Positions 24,935 through 33,820 are shown, counted from the stretch's first letter. The stretch is DNA of 64,000 nucleotides from Hoeflea_A sp965204935 (GCF_965204935.1 NZ_CBDBFO010000002.1); one strand, 5' to 3'. Notes: a model not told the origin generated them from the sequence alone. A program made the numbers and translations.

Positions 24935-25054
24935 CCGGGTCATACCTCCTCCCATGGCCCGGATATCAGGCTGACGTTTTCTCCTCCTCCCAATAAACGT
25001 CAGCCCTTCCTGAAACGCCCGCCGGACCTCCTCCCCCGGTGGGCGTTTTCTTTT
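24935..25054 (+). ncRNA. CUCCUCCC-loop small RNA, three hairpins (cuckoo/CcsR type), locus 2
   Basis: SL1: 24935-24943 with 24954-24962, loop ACCTCCTCCC. SL2: 24969-24979 with 24995-25005, perfect 11-base stem, loop TCTCCTCCTCCCAAT. SL3: 25013-25025 with 25036-25048, loop ACCTCCTCCC, followed by TTTTCTTTT as a terminator. Stem sequences differ from locus 1 while the loops are conserved, the pattern expected when selection acts on the loops and on pairing. Confidence 0.85.
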
Positions 25055-26433
25055 GTCAAAGCATTGATGAATCGGCCGAATTCGCGGCACCCTAAAGCGA
25101 CTGCGTCACCACTTATGCCGCGCTGCGAGAACTGTCGGCTTCGAGCCCGAAGCAGACTTTTGCATTTCAGTTTCAGTCGTGGGCTTTCTGCCAGAACACG
25201 ACTTTAAGCAAACAGTAAAAACGGTTATTTCAGGCTTGCTTGGAAGCCTTTCTGCCAATAAGCCAAAAAGTCTCGACAGCGCCCACCCCTTTGACTGCAA
25301 CCTTGCCGCGCGAGATGAAGTTGTAGTCTTCACCTAACGCCTCCTTCGCGGCTTCCGTCACCTGCACCCGCCCCGGTTTGCCATGGCTCTCCATCCGGCT
25401 GGCAGTATTCACGGTGTCGCCCCAAACATCATAAAAAAGCTTACGGTTACCTATCACACCAGCCACAGCAGGCCCAGCATGCAGGCCAATGCGCAGTTCG
25501 ACGCTGTCCGGCATTTTTTTGGTAACCTCGAGCATGTCGAGTGCCATCTCTGCAACCCGATGTACTGGATCGCCACAGGGGTTGGGCATCCCCGCGGCAA
25601 CCATATAAGCATCACCTATGGTCTTGATCTTCTCCAGCCCGTGTTTCTCTGCCAACGCGTCGAAGGCTGAGAAAATACCGTTGAGGAAACCGACGATTTC
25701 ATCCGGCGTCATGCGGGCCGAACGCGGTGTGAAGTTGACGATATCGGCAAACAGGATTGCCACCTGAGGTAGGCTATCAGCGATGATTTTATCGGGCTCG
25801 ACTTTTAACCGCGCAGCGATCTGTTCGGGTAGCAGGTTGTACAGTAATGCCTCAGACCGCGCATGTTCTTCCGCCAGCGCGTGTTCTGCCTCTCGTATTC
25901 TTGTCAAAGCATCAAAAACTGGAATGAAAGCGAATACCATCGTTCCGGATATTGAGAGTGTTAGAAAGATTCGCTGCAGCGTTTCGTCCACGCGCATAAA
26001 TGGTGCGGGCTGTTCAAACGCGAACTCAACGTAAAGAATGGCTGCGACCAGCACTGCAGACACAATGGACGCTGCTCTCCATTTGTTTGAACCAAAAATC
26101 GAAAGCGTTATTCCAGGCGCTCCGAGAAAGTACCATTGGAAACCGGAATCACGCCCCGTCAAATAGGAGAGAGTGAATAGGACGATACAAACAGTGACGA
26201 TCCACCAAAGTGCTGCGAGGAAGGCATTTCGTGGCAGAATGAAATAGCTCAGGCTTATTATAGGAATGCCGACCAAGTAGGTGATAATTTGCGCATAAAG
26301 CCCTTGCGCAGTAATACCGGCATAACACCGGGCAGCATTGTGTTTTGATTTGTCATTTCCGGTGGTGCGGCAAATCGACTCGATCAGCGCTGCTGGGGTT
26401 CTCACCGAGATGTTTTTGTGAGTCGATGAGGTT

Positions 26434-28074
26434 ATGTCGGATTTCCCACCTCACGCACTTGATGATCTGTCGAATACAGAACTCAAAGATCTGGTTGTGA
26501 CCCTGCTCGGCGAGGTGGCCGAGTTGAAGCAAATCGTCGCTGAACAAAATCAGGTGATTGCCGAACAGAAACAGACAATTGCCAATCTGCGCGACGAGGT
26601 CGCTCGATTAAAAGGGGTGAATGGGCGACCGGACATCAAGCCGAGCAAACCAAGCGGCATGAACCAGGCCAGCGAGAAAAAGGCGCGTAAGAACGGCAAT
26701 AAAAGCTGTGGACGCGGCAAAAAGAAGCCACCTCGGCACGGTTCAATGAAAGACCGGATTGTAAAAGCGGACGTTCCAGAGGGTTCCCGCTTCAAAGGGT
26801 ACGAGGACTTCCTCGTTCAGGATCTCATCATTCAGCCAGTGACCACCCGGTTTCGGCGCGAGCGCTGGTTGACACCTGATGGTAAGACTGTCGTGGCTCC
26901 GCTGCCACAGGGCCTCAAGGGCCATTTTGGTGCCGAACTGCGCCGTTTTGTGCTGATGCAATACCATCAAGGCCAAGTCACTGTGGGACGATTGGTAAAG
27001 CTCCTGAGCGAAATCGGCATAGATATCTCCGAGCGCCAGGTCATGCGGTTTTTGAATGAGGGTCATGAGCATTTTGCCTTGGAAGCACGCGCAATATTGC
27101 AGACGGGATTGGACGCGGCGTCATGGGTGACGGTCGACGACACCGGGGCACGCCACAAAGCCCAAAACGGCTACTGCACCCAGATCGGCAATGATCGGTT
27201 TTCCTTCTTTTCCACAACCGGTTCTAAAAGCCGCATCAACTTTCTCGAACTCCTGCGGGCCGGGCATGAAGACTATGTGATCAACGCCGATGCACTTGCC
27301 TATATGCAGCAGCGTTCTCTCAATGCTCCGGTTCGCCAGTTGTTGATTGACGCTGAAGATAAGTATTTCCCGAACTGCGCAGACTGGCAGGCCCATCTCG
27401 ACCGGCTCGGGATCACTGCACTGAAAGTCACACCTGATCCCACGCGCCTTGCCACCGAGGGTGCGTTATGGGGCAGTATCAGCGCACATGGCTTGCTCAC
27501 CGATACGGTGATCGTCAGTGATGATGCCAAACAGTTCAAAGTCGGCGATCATGCGTTGTGTTGGATTCACGCCGAACGGTTGGTGCATAAGCTCAACACC
27601 TTCACAGATAAGCACTATGCCATTCAACAGCGCACCCGCAGGCTGATCTGGCTCTACTATGAATGCCTCAAAACCTACCGTCTCAACCCAAGTCCACAGC
27701 GCAAGGCGGTCTTGCAAAACCGCTTCGACCAGATATTCCGCCACCGAACCGGTTTTGCAGCCCTTGATAATCTGTTGAGGCGATTGCACGCCAACAAGGC
27801 TGAACTGCTGATGGTTCTGGAGCATCCGGAAATACCGCTGCACACCAACGGTTCCGAGAACGATATCCGAGTTGTTGTAGTCAAGCGCAAGATTTCAGGT
27901 GGGACGCGCAGTGACATTGGTCGGACCAACCGCGACACCTTCTTGTCGCTGCTCAAGACCTGCAACAAACTCGGCATCTCGTTTTGGGACTATTTGGGGG
28001 ATAGGCTGGGCCTCAATGGGAAACCGGTGCCCGCTCTGCCGCAACTCGTAGGCCAGTCTCATTTTGCATCCTGA
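26434..28074 (+). CDS. IS66-family transposase (single-ORF type)
   Basis: A 546-residue transposase. The N-terminal coiled coil (VAELKQIVAEQNQVIAEQKQ) and basic linker KPSKPSGMNQ are IS66 features. Catalytic motifs: WVTVDDTGARHKAQNGYC (Asp), TVIVSDDAKQF (Asp) and HTNGSENDIRVVVVKRKIS (Glu). It lacks the zinc-finger pair of standard TnpC. No tnpA or tnpB accompanies it. It appears intact and could be mobile. Confidence 0.9.
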   Translation: MSDFPPHALDDLSNTELKDLVVTLLGEVAELKQIVAEQNQVIAEQKQTIANLRDEVARLKGVNGRPDIKPSKPSGMNQASEKKARKNGNKSCGRGKKKPPRHGSMKDRIVKADVPEGSRFKGYEDFLVQDLIIQPVTTRFRRERWLTPDGKTVVAPLPQGLKGHFGAELRRFVLMQYHQGQVTVGRLVKLLSEIGIDISERQVMRFLNEGHEHFALEARAILQTGLDAASWVTVDDTGARHKAQNGYCTQIGNDRFSFFSTTGSKSRINFLELLRAGHEDYVINADALAYMQQRSLNAPVRQLLIDAEDKYFPNCADWQAHLDRLGITALKVTPDPTRLATEGALWGSISAHGLLTDTVIVSDDAKQFKVGDHALCWIHAERLVHKLNTFTDKHYAIQQRTRRLIWLYYECLKTYRLNPSPQRKAVLQNRFDQIFRHRTGFAALDNLLRRLHANKAELLMVLEHPEIPLHTNGSENDIRVVVVKRKISGGTRSDIGRTNRDTFLSLLKTCNKLGISFWDYLGDRLGLNGKPVPALPQLVGQSHFAS

Positions 28075-28227
28075 ACAGCCACTCTTCGGCAAGATCGAGA
28101 TTGCATTGCGCGACAGCTGGATTGTGAAGATGCGGTCGACATGACATTTCCAATCTTGCATTGTGGCGATGGTTCATCCGTCTGACGGCGCAATCATATC
28201 GACACATATAGCAGGACGTTTCACACA

Positions 28228-28815
28228 ATGGCTCAGGCTGGCAATCAACTTGATATAGTTCGTCTCAGCATCACGTTGCGGGATGTGAAGCCCAGGGTCA
28301 CAAGACGAATGGATGTCCCTGCGAACACATGCCTTAATGACCTCCACTTATACATTCAGGCCGCAATGGGGTGGCACAACTGCCATCTATGGGAATTTGA
28401 GGCGATCCGGTATGAGCAAGTTGTCACTTGGAGTGCTGATAGTGATCAGTATTTCTCCAGCCCCAAATCAGACGCCTCTGCTACCGTTCTCGACGTCATA
28501 GACTTTTTGCAAGGCAAACCCGAATTCAATTACCTCTATGATTTCGGAGACTCATGGAGACACAAAATCCGTATTGGAAAGATTCAGTCGGCACATAAGG
28601 ACAGACAGTATCCATATCTTGTTTCCGGTAGCGGGCGTTGTCCACTTGAGGACATAGGAGGCGTATGGGGATACTCTGAATTCTTGGCAGCATTCGAAAA
28701 CCCGGATTCTGAATACCGGGAGTACTATCCCGATTACTTCGATGGAAGTGACAACTGGAATCCGGAAGACGCGGAACTTGAAAAAAGGCGAGCAGCTATT
28801 GCGCGATTCCAATAG
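28228..28815 (+). CDS. Plasmid pRiA4b ORF-3 family protein, IS66 passenger
   Basis: A 195-residue member of the pRiA4b ORF-3 (IS1096 TnpR-like) family, with the hallmark LNDLHLYIQAAMGWHNCHLWEF (partial pattern), YLYDFGDSWRHKIRIGKI, and CPLEDIGGVWGYSEFLAAF. The family is common on plasmids and near transposons; its function is unresolved. It lies wholly between the terminal repeats of the IS66 element, 153 bases after the transposase and in the same direction, so it moves with it. Confidence 0.85.
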   Translation: MAQAGNQLDIVRLSITLRDVKPRVTRRMDVPANTCLNDLHLYIQAAMGWHNCHLWEFEAIRYEQVVTWSADSDQYFSSPKSDASATVLDVIDFLQGKPEFNYLYDFGDSWRHKIRIGKIQSAHKDRQYPYLVSGSGRCPLEDIGGVWGYSEFLAAFENPDSEYREYYPDYFDGSDNWNPEDAELEKRRAAIARFQ

Positions 28816-29092
28816 AATCCCCACCCCAGCCACCGCAAGCACAATTCCCCCATTCGTTGATGCCTCCAGAAAATCATGGAAACAGAAAGAGCGTCCGCTC
28901 TGACGCCTGAATTCTGCCCGGTGTTATGCCGGTATTACCTTGCGCATCGTAAATCAGGCAAAACAGAAGATATGAAACGCCGGACAACAGGTTCATGCCG
29001 ATGACAAGGTTTATCGCCATAATCCGCCTGAGATCCGCCCCCTTGGCCGATCCAGCGCCGTATGTGAGTATTTCTGCGATAATATCCTTCAT

Positions 29093-29433
29093 GGACAGAA
29101 CCATAGCGGTCGGCTGAACTCCGTAAATCAATCTCTGAGGCGATCCTTTGCGAATATGCAAACGCTCGTTTGATGGAGATTAGCCAGTCCGTCCGACATG
29201 ACATCCACCGACGACGTCTAAGTCAACCTAACCATCCAAGATCGTGTATCTGATGGGCCGCTTTGTCCGCAAACCAGACCTTGCTTCAATGAACCTTCCG
29301 TGCGGTAAAATCGGTCGAATTAGCGACGGGCGCAGTGCAAAAACTGCATAGCTGGTTTGACGAAAGTGGACTAACGCGGGCGCGCAAAATGGCTACATAG
29401 GGCTCGTTGTCAAACCCGAGGAAGGAGAGTAAA
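29093..29433. other. Intergenic region between the split cyclase gene and the third DUF1127 gene
   Basis: 341 bases with divergent genes on each side, so it should hold two promoters. TGCAAAAACTGCATAGC near 29336 has TGCA repeats recalling the blocks before the other DUF1127 genes, but the match is weak. No RNA-like hairpin series is present. Confidence 0.4.
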
Positions 29434-29580
29434 ATGAGCATCCTCAAAGACTACCAGAACTGGCGCAAGTACCGCCGCACCGTAGAACAGCTCCGCAGCC
29501 TGCCGGACAGTGTTCTCAACGACATCGGCGTCGACCGCTACACAATCGACGAGTATGCCCGCAAGGCATCTCAGTACTGA
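29434..29580 (+). CDS. DUF1127 small protein (third copy)
   Basis: A 48-residue protein: MSILKDYQNWRKYRRTVEQL, then LRSLPDSVLNDIGVDRYTID, a DUF1127 variant. GAAGGAGAG precedes ATG 29434. Unlike the two upstream copies, no CUCCUCCC hairpin follows it. The basic NWRKYRRT segment is the kind linked to RNA binding in this family. Confidence 0.82.
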   Translation: MSILKDYQNWRKYRRTVEQLRSLPDSVLNDIGVDRYTIDEYARKASQY

Positions 29581-29745
29581 CAATGCCCGATATTGGTCCA
29601 GCCAGGGCGCTGAACCGGTCTAGAAAGTCACGGCAACGAACCTGACAGACCGATTCGGCGCCCGAATTGTATCCGGACGAAGGTTTCATCCGCAGATCCT
29701 GCCCGCTCATTGGACGAGAACGGGCAAAGTGCTAAAACCGCCGGC

Positions 29746-31164
29746 ATGAAGATGAGCGAAAAGACACTGCACATTATCGGCGGCGGCCTCGCCGGCTCCG
29801 AAGCCGCCTGGCAGGCGGCGCATATGGGGGTTCCGGTAATCCTCCATGAGATGCGCCCCGTCCGCGGCACCGATGCCCACAAGACCGACGGCCTCGCCGA
29901 GCTGGTCTGTTCAAACTCCTTCCGATCCGACGATTTCCAGGCAAATGCCGTTGGTGTGCTCCACCAGGAGATGCGCCTTGCTGATTCGCTCATCATGGCC
30001 TGCGCCGACAAGAACCAGGTGCCCGCCGGCAGCGCGCTCGCCGTTGACCGCGACGGATTTTCAGATGCGGTGACAGAAGCCCTCGAGCAACATCCGCTTA
30101 TCACAATCGAGCGCGGCGAGATCACCGGCCTGCCGCCCGCTGACTGGCAACAGTCGATCATTGCCACCGGCCCGCTGACCGCGCCGTCCCTTGCCGAAGC
30201 CATCAGCGCGGCAACGGGTGCCGAGGCCCTCGCCTTCTTTGATGCGATCGCCCCGATCATCCATTTCGACAGCATTGACATGGAGACCTGCTGGTTTCAG
30301 TCACGCTATGACAAGGTCGGCCCCGGCGGAACCGGCAAGGACTACATCAACTGCCCGATGAACGAGGAGCAGTACAACGCTTTCATCGATGCGCTGCTTG
30401 ACGGTGAGAAGACCGAATTCAAGGAATGGGAAGGCACACCCTATTTCGACGGTTGCCTGCCTATCGAAATCATGGCCGAGCGAGGCCGAGAGACGCTGCG
30501 GCACGGGCCAATGAAGCCCATGGGGCTGACAAATGCACATGATCCGCAAGTCAAACCGCACGCGGTCGTCCAGCTGCGACAGGACAACGCGCTCGGTACG
30601 CTCTACAACATGGTCGGCTTCCAGACCAAGCTGAAATACGGTGTCCAGAAGGACATCTTCAGGCTGATTCCGGGGCTTCAGGACGCCGAATTCGCCCGCC
30701 TCGGCGGCCTGCACCGCAACACCTATATCGATTCGCCCAGGCTGCTCGACGGAACACTCCAGCTCAAGGGTCGGCCCGGGTTGCGTTTCGCCGGACAGAT
30801 CACCGGCTGCGAGGGTTACGTGGAGTCGGCAGCCATCGGCCTTTTGACGGGACGCTTCGCCGCCAGCGAACTGCTGGGCCAGGACATATCAATGCCGCCG
30901 ACAACGACCGCCTTCGGCGCTCTGATCGGCCACATCACCGGTGGCCATCTCGCTGCCGACGATGAACCGGGCAAACGCTCTTTCCAGCCCATGAATGTCA
31001 ATTTTGGTCTTTTTCCGCCCGTCGAGATCGTCAAGCCGGAAGGCGTCAAACGCTTTCGCGGAAAGGAAAAGGCGCTGGCCAAGAAACATGCGATCGCTGC
31101 GCGCGCACTCGCCGACTGCAGCCGCTGGCTGGGCATCGGGCAACGCACCGCCGCAGCCGAATAG
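29746..31164 (+). CDS. trmFO: Folate-dependent tRNA (uracil-54-C5)-methyltransferase TrmFO
   Basis: Makes ribothymidine at position 54 of tRNA using methylenetetrahydrofolate and FAD. The FAD dinucleotide motif is LHIIGGGLAGSEAAWQ, and family landmarks include ELVCSNSFRSDD, GLHRNTYIDSP, FAGQITGCEGYVESAA and NVNFGLFPP. The catalytic cysteines are in CSNSF and ITGCEGY. ATG 29746 is chosen (29752 is equally possible); an upstream TTG at 29710 adds residues unlike the family. Predicted 472 residues, normal for TrmFO. Confidence 0.95.
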   Translation: MKMSEKTLHIIGGGLAGSEAAWQAAHMGVPVILHEMRPVRGTDAHKTDGLAELVCSNSFRSDDFQANAVGVLHQEMRLADSLIMACADKNQVPAGSALAVDRDGFSDAVTEALEQHPLITIERGEITGLPPADWQQSIIATGPLTAPSLAEAISAATGAEALAFFDAIAPIIHFDSIDMETCWFQSRYDKVGPGGTGKDYINCPMNEEQYNAFIDALLDGEKTEFKEWEGTPYFDGCLPIEIMAERGRETLRHGPMKPMGLTNAHDPQVKPHAVVQLRQDNALGTLYNMVGFQTKLKYGVQKDIFRLIPGLQDAEFARLGGLHRNTYIDSPRLLDGTLQLKGRPGLRFAGQITGCEGYVESAAIGLLTGRFAASELLGQDISMPPTTTAFGALIGHITGGHLAADDEPGKRSFQPMNVNFGLFPPVEIVKPEGVKRFRGKEKALAKKHAIAARALADCSRWLGIGQRTAAAE

Positions 31165-31173
31165 GAGTATTTT

Positions 31174-32019
31174 TTGTCCGATCTCGATTCCTCCTTCTTT
31201 ATCGTCAAGCGCCACGGCCCCGTCGTGCAGCTTTCCATGAACCGGCCGCAAAAGGCGAACGGCATGACGCCGGATTTCTGGACCGAACTGCCGCGCCTGC
31301 TGACGCTGCTGGATGCCGACGAGGCCGTGCGGGCCGCCGTTCTGACCGGAGAGGGAAAACACTTCACCGGTGGCATGGACCTCGCCGCTTTCGCATCCAT
31401 CGCGGCGCTGTTTCAACAGGAACCCGGCCGCGCGGCCTATGCGTTCCGCAAGAAGATCATGCAGTTGCAGGAAGCATTCACCGCGATCGAACGCGCACGC
31501 TTTCCGGTGATCGCAGCCATACACGGCGCGTGCATCGGCGGCGGGATCGACATGATCTCCGCCTGTGATATCCGCCTTGCCAGCAGCGACGCCTATTTCG
31601 CGATCGAGGAAATCAACATCGGTATGGCAGCCGATGTCGGTACGCTGCAAAGGCTTCCCAAACTCATCGCGCCGTCGGTCGCTGCCGAACTTGCCTATAC
31701 CGGCCGGCGTTTCAGTGCCGAGGAGGCGCTGCAAATCGGTTTGTTGAGCACCGTTGCCGAGGACCGCGAGAAGCTGGTCGAGGAAGCCCTTGCGCTCGGC
31801 GACCGGATCAGTTCCAAGTCTCCGCTGGCAATCGCCGGCATCAAGGCAAACCTGGCCTTCAGCCGGGACCATGGTGTCACGGACGGTCTTGACTACATGG
31901 CCACCTGGAATGCAGGCATGCTCCGACCGGAGGACCTGATGAATGCGGTCCAGGCTGCAATGGCAAAGAAAGAGGCCGAATTCGCTGACCTTCTTGCTGA
32001 AGGTTCACTCGCGATCTGA
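31174..32019 (+). CDS. Enoyl-CoA hydratase/isomerase (crotonase) family protein
   Basis: A 281-residue crotonase. The oxyanion-hole segments are KHFTGGMDLAAF and AAIHGACIGGGIDMISACDIR; acidic residues in FAIEEINIGMAADVGTLQRLP fit the delta(3,5)-delta(2,4)-dienoyl-CoA isomerase-like subgroup, which handles odd double bonds in fatty-acid oxidation. TTG 31174 is the start, 6 bases after AGGAG that overlaps the trmFO stop, so translation is probably coupled. Confidence 0.85.
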   Translation: MSDLDSSFFIVKRHGPVVQLSMNRPQKANGMTPDFWTELPRLLTLLDADEAVRAAVLTGEGKHFTGGMDLAAFASIAALFQQEPGRAAYAFRKKIMQLQEAFTAIERARFPVIAAIHGACIGGGIDMISACDIRLASSDAYFAIEEINIGMAADVGTLQRLPKLIAPSVAAELAYTGRRFSAEEALQIGLLSTVAEDREKLVEEALALGDRISSKSPLAIAGIKANLAFSRDHGVTDGLDYMATWNAGMLRPEDLMNAVQAAMAKKEAEFADLLAEGSLAI

Positions 32020-32475
32020 GCCCTCCGCCGGCGAAGGGGATTCGGCGCCCGCCACGGCGAACTCTCCGCACAGCCAGAGCGACACTTCGGCTGCCTCCTC
32101 CGTACTGGCAAATTCGTAGGTTCCGTCTCCACCGCCTGGAAACGCAACACTGATCGTTCGTGTATCCCCCGGCACGCCTACAATCAGTGTGTGCGGATCA
32201 AGCAGCCGTGCCGCAACGTGCAATGACGTGTGTTCGACAAAGCCCACCCGGCCATCCGCTATACGCAGGAAGGCGCAAAGCATGTTCTTAGTCATCACGA
32301 CATCCCGCACGGCAAGGTCGGGAAAGGCCTTGGTGAAGGCGACAATAGCGGATCCCGTATCCGCCATGCCTGCCGCTTTTTCTACATCTTGACGCCGCCA
32401 GCGCAGATACAAAAGCAGCGCGCTGCCTGCAACAATGATGGCTGAGAGCAGCCAGAACCCGTCCGGCAATTCCAT
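32005..32475 (-). CDS. Small membrane-anchored protein, unknown function
   Basis: A 156-residue protein with one N-terminal hydrophobic segment (GFWLLSAIIVAGSALLLYLRW), then a soluble domain with TKNMLCAFLRIADGRVGFVE and LIVGVPGDTRTISVAFPGGGDGTYEF. Probably anchored to the inner membrane with the domain in the cytoplasm because basic residues follow the segment. Its end overlaps the crotonase gene by 15 bases on the opposite strand. It is upstream-linked to nothing obvious; I do not recognise the family. Confidence 0.65.
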   Translation of the reverse strand: MELPDGFWLLSAIIVAGSALLLYLRWRRQDVEKAAGMADTGSAIVAFTKAFPDLAVRDVVMTKNMLCAFLRIADGRVGFVEHTSLHVAARLLDPHTLIVGVPGDTRTISVAFPGGGDGTYEFASTEEAAEVSLWLCGEFAVAGAESPSPAEGSDRE

Positions 32476-32560
32476 GGTTCCGTTTCCAGATATCGGATAC
32501 GGCGATTATGCGGCCGGCAGGCAGCATTGACAATCGCCGTCTGGCGCGCTGCAGAGCGCT

Positions 32561-33433
32561 CTAGAACCGTCCCCTTCGCGCGGCGCGCCAGAGGTGCCAT
32601 TGCCGACGCCACTGAGCAGCCTGGGGAGGCTGTTCAAGCACCGCCGCTCCGAGTTTTTCAGCCCGGTTCAAAACGGTTTCGACGGATACCACAGGCAGGA
32701 AAGCTGCAAAGCCTTCAGGGGAAAGCGTATCCGAGTGGATGCGGGCAGCCGAAAGATGTTCCCGCCCAAGCGATACAAACGCCGAGACCACCTGCCCGAT
32801 CGCGTCCCGCTCCTTGCCCGCCAGGAAACCATCGCGGTCAAGCCCGGCTGAACGCAGGATGTCACCAGGAACATAAACCTGCCCCCGCGCCCGGTGCGCG
32901 GGAAGAAGAAGCAATGTACCGGCAACCAGTTGCGCAACACCGGCATGACCGGCAGCCTCGGCCGAATGCGCTGCTGCCTCGGGCTCAAGAACATTGATGC
33001 AGAGCTGGATAAGGGCGGATGCGGTCTCGCCCGCATAGCCTTCAAACGCGTTCCGGTCGGGCATCGGATCGTCATAAAGGTCGAACTGACGTGCCGCGAT
33101 CATGTTGAGGAATGGAGACGTGGACAGTCCATACCCGTCGATGGCCGCGGCCAGGGCGGCCGCGACCGGATTGGCTTGCGCAGCCCCGTGCGGATTGCCT
33201 TCAAGGAAATCGCGCCACCACTGAAGCCGCACCTCGCCCATTGTCGGTTCGGTAATGTTCTCCCGAATGCGGGCTATCTCCAGATTGAAGGCGTAGAGGG
33301 CGACGATAGCGCCCCGTGCATGATCCGGCGTCAGCAGAGCGCACAGATAGCGGTCCCGGTCACCGGCCCGCAGCGCTGCCAGGCATTGCGCTTCATTTGG
33401 GATTTGAGTGCCGGACAATGCGGCACCGGTCAC
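32561..33433 (-). CDS. NDUFAF6-like protein (squalene/phytoene synthase fold without catalytic motifs)
   Basis: A 290-residue isoprenoid-synthase-fold protein. Real squalene or phytoene synthases need two aspartate-rich motifs; here the first position reads ALYAFNLEIARIRENITEPT and the second HRARGQVYVPGDIL, neither with the DxxxD pattern. The first segment instead matches the eukaryotic complex I assembly factor NDUFAF6 (AFN-E-A-R/V-S-E, then the RLQWWRD-like segment). It overlaps the NDUFAF3-like gene by 4 bases. A role in respiratory complex I assembly is inferred, not shown. Automatic annotation would call it phytoene synthase. Confidence 0.75.
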   Translation of the reverse strand: MTGAALSGTQIPNEAQCLAALRAGDRDRYLCALLTPDHARGAIVALYAFNLEIARIRENITEPTMGEVRLQWWRDFLEGNPHGAAQANPVAAALAAAIDGYGLSTSPFLNMIAARQFDLYDDPMPDRNAFEGYAGETASALIQLCINVLEPEAAAHSAEAAGHAGVAQLVAGTLLLLPAHRARGQVYVPGDILRSAGLDRDGFLAGKERDAIGQVVSAFVSLGREHLSAARIHSDTLSPEGFAAFLPVVSVETVLNRAEKLGAAVLEQPPQAAQWRRQWHLWRAARRGRF

Positions 33434-33816
33434 ACGGAGATCAGCGCCGCGGCAACCGCGCGCGACTCGGCGAGCATCACATTGTAGGTCCGAACGGCTG
33501 CACCAGTGCTCATCGGATCGGAGATGATGCCGGCATCGCGCAGCCGGATCTTCAGCGCCTGCGGCAGTCTGCGGATCTCCGGACCGGTTCCGACAAGCAA
33601 GACCTCGATATCGTCGGCTTCTTCAAAAATGCGCGAAAACAACTTCGGCTCAAGCATGCTGTCCTGTGTCGCATCCCAGCCGTGGATGCCGGAAGGCAGG
33701 CACAGCAGGGACCCACGGTGCGACATGTCGGCGAACCGAAATCCGCCGTTGCCGTAGGCGTCTATCGGCGCCCTGTCCGGAAAATGCGCATCGCGGATTT
33801 CTATTCCCTTACGCAT
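33430..33816 (-). CDS. Mth938-like protein (NDUFAF3-like, DUF498)
   Basis: A 128-residue single-domain protein of the Mth938-like family: IDAYGNGGFRFADMSHRGSLLCLPSGIHGW, then VLLVGTGPEIRRLP and GIISDPMSTGAAVRTYNVMLAESRAVAAALI (patterns quoted in part). The human member NDUFAF3 is a complex I assembly factor, and its bacterial homologues are often found beside secDF, as here (4 bases after secDF). It overlaps the NDUFAF6-like gene by 4 bases, so all three are one transcription unit. Confidence 0.85.
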   Translation of the reverse strand: MRKGIEIRDAHFPDRAPIDAYGNGGFRFADMSHRGSLLCLPSGIHGWDATQDSMLEPKLFSRIFEEADDIEVLLVGTGPEIRRLPQALKIRLRDAGIISDPMSTGAAVRTYNVMLAESRAVAAALISV

Positions 33817-33820
33817 CGCA

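Larger units (their letters stand above)
26311..28938 (+). mobile_element. IS66-family element with an extra pRiA4b ORF-3-like gene
   Basis: Perfect 25-base terminal inverted repeats (26311-26335 and 28914-28938) beginning GTAATACCGGCATAACACCG. The 8-base duplication CTTGCGCA flanks it at 26303-26310 and 28939-28946. The 2628 bases carry one transposase gene and one accessory gene in the same direction. It differs from the IS66 in the nested island in repeats, transposase type and cargo, so the two arrived independently. Confidence 0.93.
25230..29092 (-). pseudogene. Class III adenylate cyclase with N-terminal membrane domain, split by an IS66 element
   Basis: 28947-29092 joined to 25230-26310 gives one frame of 409 codons, reading across LIYDAQGLYAQIITYL. 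The N-terminal half has about six hydrophobic segments, then a linker helix (EAEHALAEEHARSEALLYNLLP) and the cyclase domain: ILFADIVNFT (metal Asp), KTIGDAYMVAAG, DVWGDTVNTASRM. It would make cAMP at the membrane. The start at 29092 is uncertain; 29104 or TTG 29161 are possible. The large 3' part still has an open frame using an ATG inside the IS (26405), giving a cyclase lacking its first 50 residues, which might retain some activity. Confidence 0.88.

Noticed and set aside
24505..25054. Possible CRISPR array, because CTCCTCCC recurs six times
   Set aside because: The repeats are 8-10 bases, lie in hairpin loops, and the intervals are self-complementary stems rather than spacers.
25230..26405. 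Treating the cyclase as an intact 391-residue gene
   Set aside because: Its first 32 residues are encoded by the IS66 end; the true 5' part is on the far side of the element.
32561..33433. Calling this gene a squalene or phytoene synthase (hopanoid or carotenoid synthesis)
   Set aside because: Both aspartate-rich catalytic motifs are missing and no isoprenoid genes are nearby; NDUFAF6-like features fit better.
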